The notes under the pieces: generated by a model
Seen by the model: only the letters and a program-made list of their open reading frames with translations
The model's database searches: none
Told to the model about the DNA's origin: nothing
Assembly (NCBI GenBank): GCA_949282265.1
Contig: CASDOZ010000011.1
Location: forward strand, 1-64,000
Reading direction: 5' to 3'
Origin: an uncultured Bacteroidales bacterium
GTDB taxonomy: Bacteria > Bacteroidota > Bacteroidia > Bacteroidales > Paludibacteraceae
Length of the DNA stretch: 64,000 nt
Position numbers and translations under genes: made by a program
Part shown: positions 30,997 to 41,073 of the stretch, piece after piece
Layout of the letters: each line of letters begins with the position of its first letter
Position numbering within the stretch: position 1 is the first letter of the stretch

Positions 30997-33228
30997 TTAG
31001 TGTTTGTCAGCAGAATCGGTTATTTTAATAGTAACGGATGATTGTATGTTTCTTGATGAGGAGGCAATGTGAAGCGTATAGCTGTCTTCTTCTAATTTCC
31101 ATTTGGAATTTGCTTTATCGTAAAACGCAAATGATTGTACAGGAATTTCCATTTCCACCAATTGCTCTTCATCGGCTTCAAGATGTATTTTCTGGAAACT
31201 TTTTAATTCTTTTATTGGCCGGATGACACTTGGTTTCTTCTGGCTCATGTATAATTGCACGGTTTCAGCTCCGGGCCGGTTCCCTGTGTTTTTCAGTGTG
31301 AATGAAATTTTTATGGATTCGCCAGCTTGATATTCTTTTTTGTCTGTTTGTGCTTTTCCATATAGGAAAGTAGTGTATGAAAGTCCGTATCCGAATGGGA
31401 ATTGTGGTTTTATTTTTTTTGTGTCATACCAGCGGTAACCAACAAGAATATCGTCTTTGTAATACTGCGTGTTGTTTATTCCCGGATAAGATTCTTCACC
31501 ATAATAATGTGCGCTATTGTCTTCCAGTTTGACAGGAATTGAAAACGGCAACTTTCCGGATGGATTGACGTCACCGCATACGACGTTGGCCGTAGCCGTT
31601 CCGGCTTGTGAACCTAAGTACCATGATTGTATCAGGCCTTTGATGTCGTCGAGCCACGGCATACTAACTGCATTGCCACTTATAAGTATGATTCCCGTAT
31701 TTGGATTTACTTGGATGATTTTCTCAATCAATTTGTTTTGTCCAAAAGGTAGATCCATACTCAGGCGGTCGTCTCCTTCACAGTCTTGTGTGTAGTTTTT
31801 ATTCAGACCACCGAAGAATAGTACAACATCGGCTTCTTTTGCTACTTTCAGGGCTTCTTGTACAAGAGAATCAGCATTTAGGCCAGAAGGAAGTTCGTTG
31901 CTGTAGTTTGGTTCTCCCGATGCATAGCCCAATGTGAAAATAATGTGTTCTTTACCGTATTTTTCCTGCATACCTTGTAAAGGCGAAATTTCCTTTTGTG
32001 GTTTCAATTCGGAAGAACCTCCTCCAAGGCTTAGCTTTTTTATGGCATTTTCGCCTATGATGGCTATTTTCTGGTAACGTTCTTTTTCTATGGGGAAAAA
32101 GTTGTTGTCGTTTTTTAGTAAAACGATGCCTTCCTCGGCTACCTGGCGGGCTATTGCCGTATGTTCAGGAGTTAATTTGCAGCCGTATGGGCGGTTCCTG
32201 TCCATATTTGTGCGGTAACATAAGCGTAATACTCGTCGTACTTTTTCGTCTAATAATGATTCTGGTAACTCTCCGTTTCTGATTTTTTCCAGGAAAGGTT
32301 GTGCCAGATAATAGTTGTCGTATGCAGAACTTAGTCCCCAAGTCAACCCATTGGTCCAAGAACCCATTTCGAGGTCAAGGCCGTTGCGTGCTGCTTCTTC
32401 CGTATCGTGTGCGGATCCCCAGTCGGTCATCATGACGCCGTCGAAGCCCCAGTCTTTTTTTAGTATCTGGTTCACGAGTATTTCGTTATGTGTGCAATAT
32501 TGTCCCCTGAATTTGTTGTATGAACCCATGACAGCCCATACACCGCCTTCTTGCACGGCTGCTTTGAACGCAGGAAGGTAGATTTCATGCAAAGCGCGGT
32601 CGCTCACCTCAACGTTGATTTTGTCGCGGTTTTTTTCTTGATTGTTCAGGGCAAAATGCTTGACACAAGCAGCAACTCCATTTTGTTGCATTCCTTTGAT
32701 GTATGGAACAACCATTCGGGATGACAAGTATGGATCTTCTCCCATATATTCAAAATTGCGGCCACTCAACGGTGTCCGATAGATATTTACTCCAGGTCCG
32801 AGTATGACATCTTTCTTGCGGAATCTGGCTTCTTGGCCGATTGCATTCCCATATTGAAAAGCCAGCTCCGGATTGAAAGTAGCTGCCAGGCATGTGAGTG
32901 CGGGATAGGCTGTGCATGAGTCATTTGTCCATCCAGCGTGATCCCATGTATCCCAGACAAATTCCATGCGTACACCGTGCGGCCCATCACTGAGCCATAA
33001 TTCCGGTATTCCCAAACGAGGGCATCCCGGGCTGCTGAATTTTGACTGTGCATGGATCATTGCGATTTTTTCCTGCAAGGTCATGCGCGATAAAGCATCT
33101 TCGATGCGTGCCTCCATTGGTTGGCTGTCATCCAGATAGATCGGAACGTGTGTCTGTGCTTCTAACTGGGGTACTGCAACCAGTATGAGAACTAAGATAA
33201 TGCTTTTTTTGAAAGAAAAATGCTTCAT
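30997..33228 (-). CDS. Glycoside hydrolase family 3 beta-glucosidase, periplasmic
   Basis: 743 residues with an ordinary signal peptide (cleavage after LEAQ, about 25). This is the second GH3 subtype: LWLSDGPHGVR and KHFALNNQE bind substrate, the nucleophile is D269 in GVMMTDWGSAHD, and E484 in CEGDDRLSMDLP is the likely acid/base. The C-terminal fibronectin III-like domain follows LRFPFGYGLSYT-type sequence (FPFGYGLSYT). It differs clearly from the GH3 at 26871, so the two may act on different linkages or chain ends. It lies 47 bases after the FAD oxidoreductase gene. Confidence 0.93.
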   Translation of the reverse strand: MKHFSFKKSIILVLILVAVPQLEAQTHVPIYLDDSQPMEARIEDALSRMTLQEKIAMIHAQSKFSSPGCPRLGIPELWLSDGPHGVRMEFVWDTWDHAGWTNDSCTAYPALTCLAATFNPELAFQYGNAIGQEARFRKKDVILGPGVNIYRTPLSGRNFEYMGEDPYLSSRMVVPYIKGMQQNGVAACVKHFALNNQEKNRDKINVEVSDRALHEIYLPAFKAAVQEGGVWAVMGSYNKFRGQYCTHNEILVNQILKKDWGFDGVMMTDWGSAHDTEEAARNGLDLEMGSWTNGLTWGLSSAYDNYYLAQPFLEKIRNGELPESLLDEKVRRVLRLCYRTNMDRNRPYGCKLTPEHTAIARQVAEEGIVLLKNDNNFFPIEKERYQKIAIIGENAIKKLSLGGGSSELKPQKEISPLQGMQEKYGKEHIIFTLGYASGEPNYSNELPSGLNADSLVQEALKVAKEADVVLFFGGLNKNYTQDCEGDDRLSMDLPFGQNKLIEKIIQVNPNTGIILISGNAVSMPWLDDIKGLIQSWYLGSQAGTATANVVCGDVNPSGKLPFSIPVKLEDNSAHYYGEESYPGINNTQYYKDDILVGYRWYDTKKIKPQFPFGYGLSYTTFLYGKAQTDKKEYQAGESIKISFTLKNTGNRPGAETVQLYMSQKKPSVIRPIKELKSFQKIHLEADEEQLVEMEIPVQSFAFYDKANSKWKLEEDSYTLHIASSSRNIQSSVTIKITDSADKH

Positions 33229-33275
33229 ATCGTTTTTTTTGTAATATCTGATTGAAAATGTGGCTTGTTACTTTC

Positions 33276-34682
33276 TTATATGAAATATTGCCCTTCTTCA
33301 CGCAAGCGTTTTCGTAAGAAGTCGGTGTCTATGTTGTGCACATCGTTTTTCGCCTGTTTTATGGCAATTGCAGCAGCTGTTCCAGCTGCTTCCCCTGTAA
33401 CCAATGCAGGTGGCATGACGCGCAAGCTACCGAGCGCTTCTTCATCGGCAGAAATACAACGGCCGGCTGTCAGCAGGTTTTTGATACCTTTGGGTGTCAA
33501 AATGCGATAGGGGATTCCATGCGATTCGCCGCGTCCGTAGTGTTTGGCTTCATACCCGCTTGTATGTACATCGACAAAATAACAGTTGCGTCCGATTTCA
33601 TCGTTGAAACTTTTACGTTCTAACCAGTCTTGAATAGTGAATATGTAGTCTCCTTCAATGCGCCGGCTTTCGCGTACGCCGAGCAAACTTGCCGTTTTTA
33701 CGATAAATGCGTTACCATACACCTGTGGCTGATAGTCTTTCAGCATACGGAGGTATTCCGCTGCGACTTTCCTGCCTTGTATCATGGCTTCAGATATTTG
33801 CCAAGGATCTGTCGTGTCTTTCATATCAATGTGTCCCGCATTGAATTGCACGACACCAGGCCCGATAAGATTGTTGCAGCTATGCTGGTCTATCAGCGGA
33901 TATTTGCCGGATTTGAGTGCATCATGGATGGGGCTGTTTTTGTTTTCCCAGTATAGGTTGGGGCTTGTGTTGTAGCCGTATGAATCGACATTGGCAACGG
34001 AAAAACATAATGTGGATTTCTGGACCTTGTCGTCAGCATTGCCCATAAAGTAGTTGGCACCGGCCCATACAGCAAGGTCTCCATCTCCGGTACAATCTAT
34101 GAATACTTTGGCCTTGAATGCGGACAACCCCTTTTTGTTGGCTACGATGATGGCATCAATCGTGTCGTTTGATGCCATCTCAACTGCGGCCAGACGTGAA
34201 AAGAACAGTATCTTTGCTCCGGATGCACTTACCATCTCGTCGTAAACGGACATGAGTTGTTCTGGATTTATAGAAACCCAGTCCAATTTGTTTTCTGGTT
34301 CATGGGGCACGCCTTTTTTTGCCGCGCGGAATACCTTCTCCGCTAATCCGCGATATATGATTTTTTCACCATCGGAAAACGGGCACCATGCAGGAATCAT
34401 TCCTGTTGTTCCCATTCCTCCTAATTGCCCCGTAGCCTCAATGAGCAAGGTCTTAGCTCCTTCGCGTGCTGCAGCAATGGCAGCCGTACAGCCGGCTGGC
34501 CCTCCGCCCACAACAATGACATCCCATTGGTCGTTTATTTGTATTTTCTTGTTTTTTAACGACATCTGTTCTCTTGTCATTTTTTTATCTTGTGAACTTA
34601 GCAATGCAGGAACTGCTGAAGCTGCTATAAGCATTCCGCTTTTTTTTAGGAAATCCCTTCTGGTAATTTTTGTTTGTCCCAT
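33276..34682 (-). CDS. FAD-dependent oxidoreductase with Tat signal
   Basis: 468 residues. The N-terminus TRRDFLKKSGMLIAASAVPAL is a twin-arginine signal (R8-R9), so the folded, cofactor-loaded enzyme is exported. The FAD-binding motif GGGPAG is at 59-64, followed by IEATGQLGGMGTTG, typical of the FAD_oxidored (PF12831) family, and a second nucleotide-contact motif FIDCTGDGDLAVWAGA. The reaction is unknown; oxidation of a sugar or sugar-linked group fits a polysaccharide locus. It lies between the GH26-like and GH3 genes of the susC operon. A second member of the family, with a different N-terminus, is at 46348. Confidence 0.85.
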   Translation of the reverse strand: MGQTKITRRDFLKKSGMLIAASAVPALLSSQDKKMTREQMSLKNKKIQINDQWDVIVVGGGPAGCTAAIAAAREGAKTLLIEATGQLGGMGTTGMIPAWCPFSDGEKIIYRGLAEKVFRAAKKGVPHEPENKLDWVSINPEQLMSVYDEMVSASGAKILFFSRLAAVEMASNDTIDAIIVANKKGLSAFKAKVFIDCTGDGDLAVWAGANYFMGNADDKVQKSTLCFSVANVDSYGYNTSPNLYWENKNSPIHDALKSGKYPLIDQHSCNNLIGPGVVQFNAGHIDMKDTTDPWQISEAMIQGRKVAAEYLRMLKDYQPQVYGNAFIVKTASLLGVRESRRIEGDYIFTIQDWLERKSFNDEIGRNCYFVDVHTSGYEAKHYGRGESHGIPYRILTPKGIKNLLTAGRCISADEEALGSLRVMPPALVTGEAAGTAAAIAIKQAKNDVHNIDTDFLRKRLREEGQYFI

Positions 34683-34706
34683 ATTTCAATTTTTTATGGT
34701 TTGAAA

Positions 34707-35840
34707 TTATTCTTTCATGTCTTTGCATGTCAGAATGTTCGGATAATTCACAAAACGTACAAAATCTTCGCTTGCTGGATGTCCTGGAACTGGGATAAAA
34801 TAATGCTTTTCTTGATTCCATGCATTTTTTTCGAAGAGTATGTACGATAGCTTGTATTGTGAAATAACTGGATAAAGGTATTCAGAAAAGAAATTGGATA
34901 TTTTTATGCCTTCCATTCCTGTGCTGGTAATAGCCGGTATTTTGTCGTTCTTTTCAGCAAAATGGGTGATTATGCTTATGTCCCGGTTCAGTTCCCGAAT
35001 AAAATCCTGTTCGTTTAAATCGCCATTTTGTAACCAATGTGAATTTAAGCCGATAATGTCAACATAGTCGTTTCCTGGATAGTAGCTTTCGAACGTATTT
35101 ATGTTTTTATCGCCGTAAACGGAATAAGCATACAATATATGATGTATTCCTTTTTCATTGCGCAAATAATTGATTGTCATCTTCCATAGTTCTTTGAAAT
35201 CATCAGCTGTACATGATTTTGTGTTCCACCAGAGGGCATTTTTTGCATTGTGCCCATGGAACGGTTGGAATATGACAGGTATCGGTCTTCCTTTCTCGTC
35301 GGTCAGCTGGTTGAAAAAGTTTACAACCTTGTCTAATGAAGTTAAGAATTGTTTCTGAATAGCTTCGTTTTCAAGAATCTGTTTCACAGCGTCTTTGGAA
35401 AGTTTTTCATTTGAGTTCCTGCCGGTAACAGGATTACCGGCAGGCCAAATGAAAGTGGATATACCTCCCCATTGTTCAACTATGCGCACATAGGAAATGA
35501 TTGTTGCGAAAGGAATTGAATCTTGGTTCTTTAATTCTTTGTTTTCAATATTGCCTATGTTCCATCCAAAAACAGCCGGATAATCTCCGCAAACGGATTT
35601 GACATCGGAACGCCCTTCTTCCAAAAACCAGTTGTTGCCATATGCCAATGCGTCCTGATGGCCGAGCATAATACCTATTTTTTGTTTTTCTTTCAGTTCG
35701 CGATATAACCGGACAGTTTCAGCTGTTGCTTTTTTGTCACATAATGACAAGGCTTCGTTTCCCATTTGCTGGCTTTGGTTGCAGGCGGTGGTCAGTGTCA
35801 CAACCAGGAAAAGCAATATTCTTGTCGCGAGATTTCTCAT
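34707..35840 (-). CDS. GH26-like lipoprotein lacking both catalytic glutamates
   Basis: 377 residues, lipoprotein signal with lipid Cys at 20 (LTTAC). The GH26 fold is clear: GHQDALAYG (60-68), VFGWNIGNIE and IPVIFQPFHGHNAKNALWW (187-205). In active GH26 enzymes the last motif reads RPxHExxGxWFWW; here the acid/base Glu is G196 (codon GGG) and the Arg is Q192. The nucleophile motif, normally TETG, reads TSTG with S306 in place of Glu. The protein is otherwise intact and in frame. Hydrolysis by the normal mechanism is therefore not expected. It lies directly after susD, where a surface glycan-binding lipoprotein is usual, so a binding role is my preferred reading. Confidence 0.8.
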   Translation of the reverse strand: MRNLATRILLFLVVTLTTACNQSQQMGNEALSLCDKKATAETVRLYRELKEKQKIGIMLGHQDALAYGNNWFLEEGRSDVKSVCGDYPAVFGWNIGNIENKELKNQDSIPFATIISYVRIVEQWGGISTFIWPAGNPVTGRNSNEKLSKDAVKQILENEAIQKQFLTSLDKVVNFFNQLTDEKGRPIPVIFQPFHGHNAKNALWWNTKSCTADDFKELWKMTINYLRNEKGIHHILYAYSVYGDKNINTFESYYPGNDYVDIIGLNSHWLQNGDLNEQDFIRELNRDISIITHFAEKNDKIPAITSTGMEGIKISNFFSEYLYPVISQYKLSYILFEKNAWNQEKHYFIPVPGHPASEDFVRFVNYPNILTCKDMKE

Positions 35841-35899
35841 TTTATCTATTTCTTCGTTGAATAATGTGTGCTATTTTGAAAACTAAATTTTAGCAAGAT

Positions 35900-37576
35900 T
35901 TAATTCAGGTAATGTTCGCTGCCTACCCATCCTGGACTCTGTGTCAATACGCCACCAGAAAGGTCTATTTGTGTTTGTGGAATAGGCAGGAATCCTCCTG
36001 TTTCAGGACGGAAAACAATTGATTTCTTTTCTGCGTTGGGTTGGCCGCGCCGGTTGTAGGTAACAATGTCGGTTTGGTTGATGGTAATCAAATCTTCGTC
36101 ATGCCAGCGGAGTAGGTCGTGATAGCGTACGCCTTCAAATGCGAGTTCAAAACGACGTTCAGCCTTGATGTTTTCCAACGTAACGGGTACGGATGGCAAT
36201 CCAACGCGGTTTCTTACCTTGTCAAGGTATTGTTGTGCGTTTGGTGCTCCGAGTTCGGCAGCCATGAGCAGCACATCGGCAAAGCGGATAATAATCAGAT
36301 CTTGGATGTTGTCCCGCATGTAATCCGTTCCTGCCATGCTGTACAATTCATAACTGAAATTGTGGACGGCGGTTTTTGTTTCATCAGTCCATACATTTAC
36401 GGGTGTGTATTTTTTTTGCCAGAAACATGTGTTGTCTTCTTGGTTACCGCCTCCGTAGTCGAATTCTGCTATCTCATCCGTGTTTCTTACATCAAGGATT
36501 GATGCATCCCGGCGCAGGTCGTTGCTGTCCCATTCTTCCCATATCTTGGGATTGACCGTTCCCATACCCCAACCTTGGCCAAAGGGAAATGTTTTTGTAT
36601 AATCTTGTTCGCGGAAACCTGAATAAAGGCATATTTGGTTGCTTTTTTGATGAGGTGATTCCCAGTCATTCGCAAGAGCTGAATATTTAATGGAAAATAC
36701 GGTCTCCATATTTCCATCACCAGCCCATTCAAGATTATTGTCCATGACGTATTTGTAGTCCTTAACATAGGAGTAGGCCCATAAATTGCGGAAATCGGGC
36801 AGTAAATCGTGACCGCTGTTTTCAATACAGTCCACGAGCCATGCATTTACTTGGTCTTTAGTAATTTCTTCACCGTTGACCAGCGGTAACGTTTCCTTTT
36901 CATAATATCCGGTATAGAATAGGAACACACGTGCCATCAAAGCTTCTGCTGCCCATTTGGTAGCTCGTCCAAGATCATTGGCGCGATCTATGTCCTGAAA
37001 CTTGACATTGGGCAATAGTTCGATGGAAGTTTTCAAGTCAGTAGCTATTTGTGCATATAATTCATTGGCCGGAGTTTTGGGAATATTGACGGGTTCAGGC
37101 TTTGTTACCAAAGGCACTTCGCCGAAGAGACGTACTAGGTCAAAGTAGAAATAGGCACGTAAGAAGTGTACTTCGCCCGTGACTTTTTCGCGCAACCCTT
37201 CGGTTTCCCATTCTACTAAGTCGAGGTTGTCAATGAGGTAGTTGCTGCGGAACACGCCGAAGTAGTGCGCCCGCCACGAATTGTTGAAGGTGTCGTCGCC
37301 GTCTTTCAGGAACTGGTCCATGGCTTTGCAACTGCGGTCGTCTGGGCCTCCTCCACCCAAACGGTCGTCAGACATTAGTTCGGATGTGAAGAACACGCTG
37401 CCCAGAGGTTCGGGGCGTCCAATGATGGAGTATACACCCGTGAGCAGTTGCATGGCGTCGTTTTCCGTGCGTGGGAAGTTGCTAGAGTCTTTCTTGGTCT
37501 TGTTACTTGCATCGAGGAAGTCTTCACAACTGGTGAGCAGGCAGATACCTGTCAGGAAAAGCAATATTTTTTTCAT
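35900..37576 (-). CDS. SusD/RagB-like outer-membrane glycan-binding lipoprotein
   Basis: 558 residues from MKKILLFLTG (a Met two codons upstream is also possible). Lipoprotein signal LLTSC with Cys near 17. The RagB/SusD fold is shown by the N-terminal TENDAMQLLTGVYSIIG, the TPR-like middle (TGEVHFLRAYFYFDLVRLFGEVPL) and the C-terminal RRFELAFEGVRYHDLLRW. It caps the SusC barrel at the cell surface and holds glycan for import. It lies 40 bases after susC. Confidence 0.95.
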   Translation of the reverse strand: MKKILLFLTGICLLTSCEDFLDASNKTKKDSSNFPRTENDAMQLLTGVYSIIGRPEPLGSVFFTSELMSDDRLGGGGPDDRSCKAMDQFLKDGDDTFNNSWRAHYFGVFRSNYLIDNLDLVEWETEGLREKVTGEVHFLRAYFYFDLVRLFGEVPLVTKPEPVNIPKTPANELYAQIATDLKTSIELLPNVKFQDIDRANDLGRATKWAAEALMARVFLFYTGYYEKETLPLVNGEEITKDQVNAWLVDCIENSGHDLLPDFRNLWAYSYVKDYKYVMDNNLEWAGDGNMETVFSIKYSALANDWESPHQKSNQICLYSGFREQDYTKTFPFGQGWGMGTVNPKIWEEWDSNDLRRDASILDVRNTDEIAEFDYGGGNQEDNTCFWQKKYTPVNVWTDETKTAVHNFSYELYSMAGTDYMRDNIQDLIIIRFADVLLMAAELGAPNAQQYLDKVRNRVGLPSVPVTLENIKAERRFELAFEGVRYHDLLRWHDEDLITINQTDIVTYNRRGQPNAEKKSIVFRPETGGFLPIPQTQIDLSGGVLTQSPGWVGSEHYLN

Positions 37577-37616
37577 ATACAAAATGTTTTATAGAATGGT
37601 TAAAATATCATCATAG

Positions 37617-40600
37617 TTAAAATTTAATGTTGAGTCCCACCATGTAGGTACGTGCACCAGGATAGTATCCCAAGTCTATGCCAGAGGTCCAGTTGTCGCC
37701 TCCGCCGTAACCCACTTCGGGATCCATGCCTGAGTATTTGGTGAAGGTGAACAGGTTTTGCACGCTGCCGTACAGGCGAAGTTGCGAGATAAACTTGGAT
37801 TCGAACAACTTTCGGAAATCATAGCCTAGTGTCACGTTGCTGATGCGGAAGTAGTCGCCGTCCTCAATGTAGAGATCGGACACGTAGCCATAGTTGATGC
37901 TGCTTCCGTTTATGGACGGCAGGCGGTTGGACGTACCTTCGCCATGCCAACGTCCTAAAATTTCAGTAGTGTAGTTGTCAAACGTGGTGTTCGTGTTGTT
38001 GCGGTACGATTTGGCAATCTGGTTTCCTGCTACGCCGTAACCTGTAACGGAAAAGTCGATACCTTTGTAAGCTAATGTGAGTGTCACGCCATAGGTTACG
38101 TCTGGGTGCGGATTGCCGATAAAGGTCTTGTCATCATCGCTAATGATGCCATCGTTGTTGTAGTCAACAAACCGCACATCACCTGGTTGTGCATTGGGTT
38201 GTATCTTGTTTGTCTCACCGGTTTCAGGGTTGGTCCACGTATAGTTGTCTATTTTTTCCTGGTTTTGGAAAATACCGTTGGTTTTATAGCCGTGGAAGAA
38301 ACCTAAAGGTTGTCCTACTTCAGCGCGTGCTAGGTAAGTGGTATTATGTGACAGTATGCCCGCCGTGCCGTTGATGAAACCTTCATCATTGTCTATGCTG
38401 ATGACTTCGTTGCGGTTGAATGACATGTTGCCACGGACGCCATAGCTGAAATCGCCAATGTGGTCGTTCCAGTCAAGTGATATTTCCACTCCGGTGTTCT
38501 TGATGTCGCCGCCATTAATATAGGGAGCGCCTGTACCCCAGATGCCCAATGCAGTGGGTTGTACCAGCCAGTCGAGTGTCATTTTACGGTACCAGTCGAA
38601 CGAGAAGCCTAACCTGCTTTGCAGGAAGCGGCTGTCCAGTCCTATATCGGTTTGCCGTGAGGTTTCCCACGTGAGATCAGGGTTGGCTATTTTGTCAGGA
38701 TATGCACCAATGCTGTACACCGACTTGTCATCGCCGAAGTAGTAGATACCTACATTGCTCGGGCTGCCGATAGCGATAGTGGCGAGGTAAGCCAAGCGAG
38801 TGATGTCGGCATTACCGTTCTCTCCCCAGCTAGCACGCAGTTTCAACTGGTCAATGCCTCGTATATTATCCTTGAAGAAATTTTCTTCGCTGATATTCCA
38901 ACCGGCTGATACGGAAGGAAAATAGCCCCAGCGGTGGCCGCGTGCGAAGTTGGACGACCCGTCGGCACGCATGGTAACACTGGCCATGTACTTGCCTGCG
39001 TAGTCGTAGTTGATACGGGCGAAGAAAGAAGCAATGCCTCCATCGTCCCATGGTGTTCCTGTCAGGGTAGTAGTGCCGCTGGCGATAGTTTTTACGTTAC
39101 TCAGGTAGGCGTATTCGAAGGAGTTAAATTCTGAACCCTTGTTAGAGCCGTTGAGGTTTTCTCCGTAGCCCCAGCGTTCGAGCGAGTTACCCACTAAGGT
39201 GGTGAATTTGTGTCCGGAACCTATTTCGAAGTCATAGGTGATAGTATTGTCCCAGCTCCATTGTAAACCGTTCCATGAACCTTGGCTCACTTTGTCCAAT
39301 TCAGAAAAATCCACCGAGTTTAGTTCGTAGGCGGGTACATATTCACGGCTGGTGCCACCGTTGTAGGCGAAACCAAAAGTGGAGCGGTATTTCAGGCCTT
39401 TGATAGGTTCAAATACCAGATACAGGCTACCTCGAGTGGAGTAGTTCTTGCTGTTCACGCGTGAGCGTAGATAGTCCATTTCTGCCAGCGGGTTGGTGGC
39501 TGTGTAGTCCAGTCCTTCGAGAGGGCGGTGGTAATCGCCCGTTTTGGGGTCGTACACAGGTAATAGCGGGTTACCGCCCAAGGCGTTGCGCACATCGTTC
39601 CAATAGATGTTGCCCGTGCCCATACCTAGCCCGGAACTGTTCACGTAGCCGGCGGTGAGTGTTTGGCCGATGGTGAGAATGTTACGTTGGTTATTGCGTA
39701 TTACATTGTGCTCGGAGTTGATGCGCAGCGTGTAGCGTTCGTATTTTGAATCCACTTCCGGATTTTTCAAACCGATAATAGGTGCTTGTGAGGTGTAGGA
39801 GAAGCCCAGCGAGTAGGTAGATACGTCACTCCCGCTTGTTACGTTGATGGCATGGCTTTGCTGTGGAGCATTTTTTAGCGTCATTTCCTGAAGCCAGTTG
39901 GTGCCGGTAAAGGTGCCATTATCCACACCTTCAAGTATGTAACCTGGTATGCGATCAACGAAATATTGGCGGTTGTAGCCTGCTTCGTTCAAAATCTCGA
40001 GGTATTGTTTTGCGTTCAGGGGGGTAACGGTTTTAGCTATATTCTGCCAGCCTATGTAACCGTCGTACTCCACGGTAGCTTTCCCTTTCTTGCCTTGTTT
40101 GGTGGTGACGAGGATTACTCCGTTGGCGGCGCGTGCTCCGTAGATGGCTGCTGAGGCTGCGTCCTTGAGTACATCGACCGATTCGATATCAGATGGGTTG
40201 AGCATGCCGATGTCGCCGTTGGGTACACCATCTATAATATAAAGCGGATCAGAGTCACCAATAGTTCCAAGGCCGCGTATGGTAACTTTGAATCCATCTC
40301 CAGGTTTACCGCTTTGTTTTGTGATATTGACACCCGGTGTCTGGCTTTGTAAAGCCCCAAGTGTGTTTATCGTGTTCAATTTGGAAATGTCATCGCCTTT
40401 CACTTGTACAGTTGCACCGGTAATTAGCTTCTTTTGTTGTACGCCGTAACCTATGGCAACAAATTCGTCAAGCATGTTGACCGTTTCTTGTAATTCAATA
40501 GAAAAGAATGTTTTGCCTTTTACTTGTACAGTCATTGTTTCATAGCCCAAATATGAAATTTCCAAGGTCGCATTTGGAGAAACCGCCAATGTGAACTGGC

Positions 40601-40805
40601 CATCTATGTCTGTTATTGTTCCATTGCCGGTTCCTTTTTCAAGAATGGTGGCTCCTACTAAAGGTTCGCCTGATGAAACAACGACACCTGAAATATTTTT
40701 AGACTGGGCAAATGCGGTACTACCGCAAATCATGAACGACAAGACAAGAAGGAAATTCTTGATGCTGTTTTTTGTTCGTTTTGGAATAGAAATCTTTTTT
40801 TCCAT
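37617..40805 (-). CDS. SusC/RagA-like TonB-dependent transporter
   Basis: 1062 residues. Signal peptide (about 1-33), a carboxypeptidase-regulatory-like domain (about 38-115, ISGVVVSSGEPLVGATI), the plug domain with VAIGYGVQQKKLITGAT and the SusC signature PLYIIDGVPNGDIGMLNPSDIES, and a 22-strand barrel ending GLNIKF. It imports oligosaccharides across the outer membrane with energy from TonB-ExbBD. First gene of the minus-strand PUL operon; the promoter box is at 40877 and the proposed regulator box at 40956-40980. Confidence 0.97.
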   Translation of the reverse strand: MEKKISIPKRTKNSIKNFLLVLSFMICGSTAFAQSKNISGVVVSSGEPLVGATILEKGTGNGTITDIDGQFTLAVSPNATLEISYLGYETMTVQVKGKTFFSIELQETVNMLDEFVAIGYGVQQKKLITGATVQVKGDDISKLNTINTLGALQSQTPGVNITKQSGKPGDGFKVTIRGLGTIGDSDPLYIIDGVPNGDIGMLNPSDIESVDVLKDAASAAIYGARAANGVILVTTKQGKKGKATVEYDGYIGWQNIAKTVTPLNAKQYLEILNEAGYNRQYFVDRIPGYILEGVDNGTFTGTNWLQEMTLKNAPQQSHAINVTSGSDVSTYSLGFSYTSQAPIIGLKNPEVDSKYERYTLRINSEHNVIRNNQRNILTIGQTLTAGYVNSSGLGMGTGNIYWNDVRNALGGNPLLPVYDPKTGDYHRPLEGLDYTATNPLAEMDYLRSRVNSKNYSTRGSLYLVFEPIKGLKYRSTFGFAYNGGTSREYVPAYELNSVDFSELDKVSQGSWNGLQWSWDNTITYDFEIGSGHKFTTLVGNSLERWGYGENLNGSNKGSEFNSFEYAYLSNVKTIASGTTTLTGTPWDDGGIASFFARINYDYAGKYMASVTMRADGSSNFARGHRWGYFPSVSAGWNISEENFFKDNIRGIDQLKLRASWGENGNADITRLAYLATIAIGSPSNVGIYYFGDDKSVYSIGAYPDKIANPDLTWETSRQTDIGLDSRFLQSRLGFSFDWYRKMTLDWLVQPTALGIWGTGAPYINGGDIKNTGVEISLDWNDHIGDFSYGVRGNMSFNRNEVISIDNDEGFINGTAGILSHNTTYLARAEVGQPLGFFHGYKTNGIFQNQEKIDNYTWTNPETGETNKIQPNAQPGDVRFVDYNNDGIISDDDKTFIGNPHPDVTYGVTLTLAYKGIDFSVTGYGVAGNQIAKSYRNNTNTTFDNYTTEILGRWHGEGTSNRLPSINGSSINYGYVSDLYIEDGDYFRISNVTLGYDFRKLFESKFISQLRLYGSVQNLFTFTKYSGMDPEVGYGGGDNWTSGIDLGYYPGARTYMVGLNIKF

Positions 40806-40876
40806 GATTAGAAATAAAAATTGTGTAGTAATTATGTTTGATTTTAGTTCCTTTATATGTTTGAAAAATTATGTGT

Positions 40877-40884
40877 CAAAGATA
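40877..40884 (-). promoter_or_regulatory. -7 box of the susC operon
   Basis: Minus-strand TATCTTTG, an exact match to TAnnTTTG, 71 bases before the susC start. No good -33 box is present at the usual distance, as expected for an activator-dependent promoter. Confidence 0.55.
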
Positions 40885-40955
40885 GTTTGTCGTTTTCATT
40901 ATAGTTTGCACATATAAGTATTAGTATTTTCGTATAAGCATAGTAGTTTGTAAAA

Positions 40956-40980
40956 ATGTAGCAAAGAATTAAAGATATGT
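40956..40980 (-). promoter_or_regulatory. Proposed HTCS-binding box, site A (susC operon)
   Basis: On the minus strand: ACAT, 17 bases ending CTTTGCT, ACAT. The same layout recurs at 45209 and 48267, with 18 of 25 positions identical in all three. It lies 71 bases upstream of the susC -7 box and 40 bases from the -7 box of the divergent regulator gene. Confidence 0.6.
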
Positions 40981-41020
40981 CGCTGTTTTTTTGTTCTCGT
41001 TATATTTAATGAAAAAACAT

Positions 41021-41028
41021 TACATTTG
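41021..41028 (+). promoter_or_regulatory. -7 box of the regulator gene
   Basis: TACATTTG, an exact match to TAnnTTTG, 45 bases before the ATG at 41074. It shows that the open frame upstream of 41074 is leader and not coding. Confidence 0.5.
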
Positions 41029-41073
41029 TCGTTGAAATCTTTGGATAGATTTTTCCAAGTATTACTTAGTTTT

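Noticed and set aside
41026..41073. TTG-started extension of the HTCS gene
   Set aside because: The TTG is inside the predicted -7 box TACATTTG, and the signal peptide begins at the ATG at 41074.
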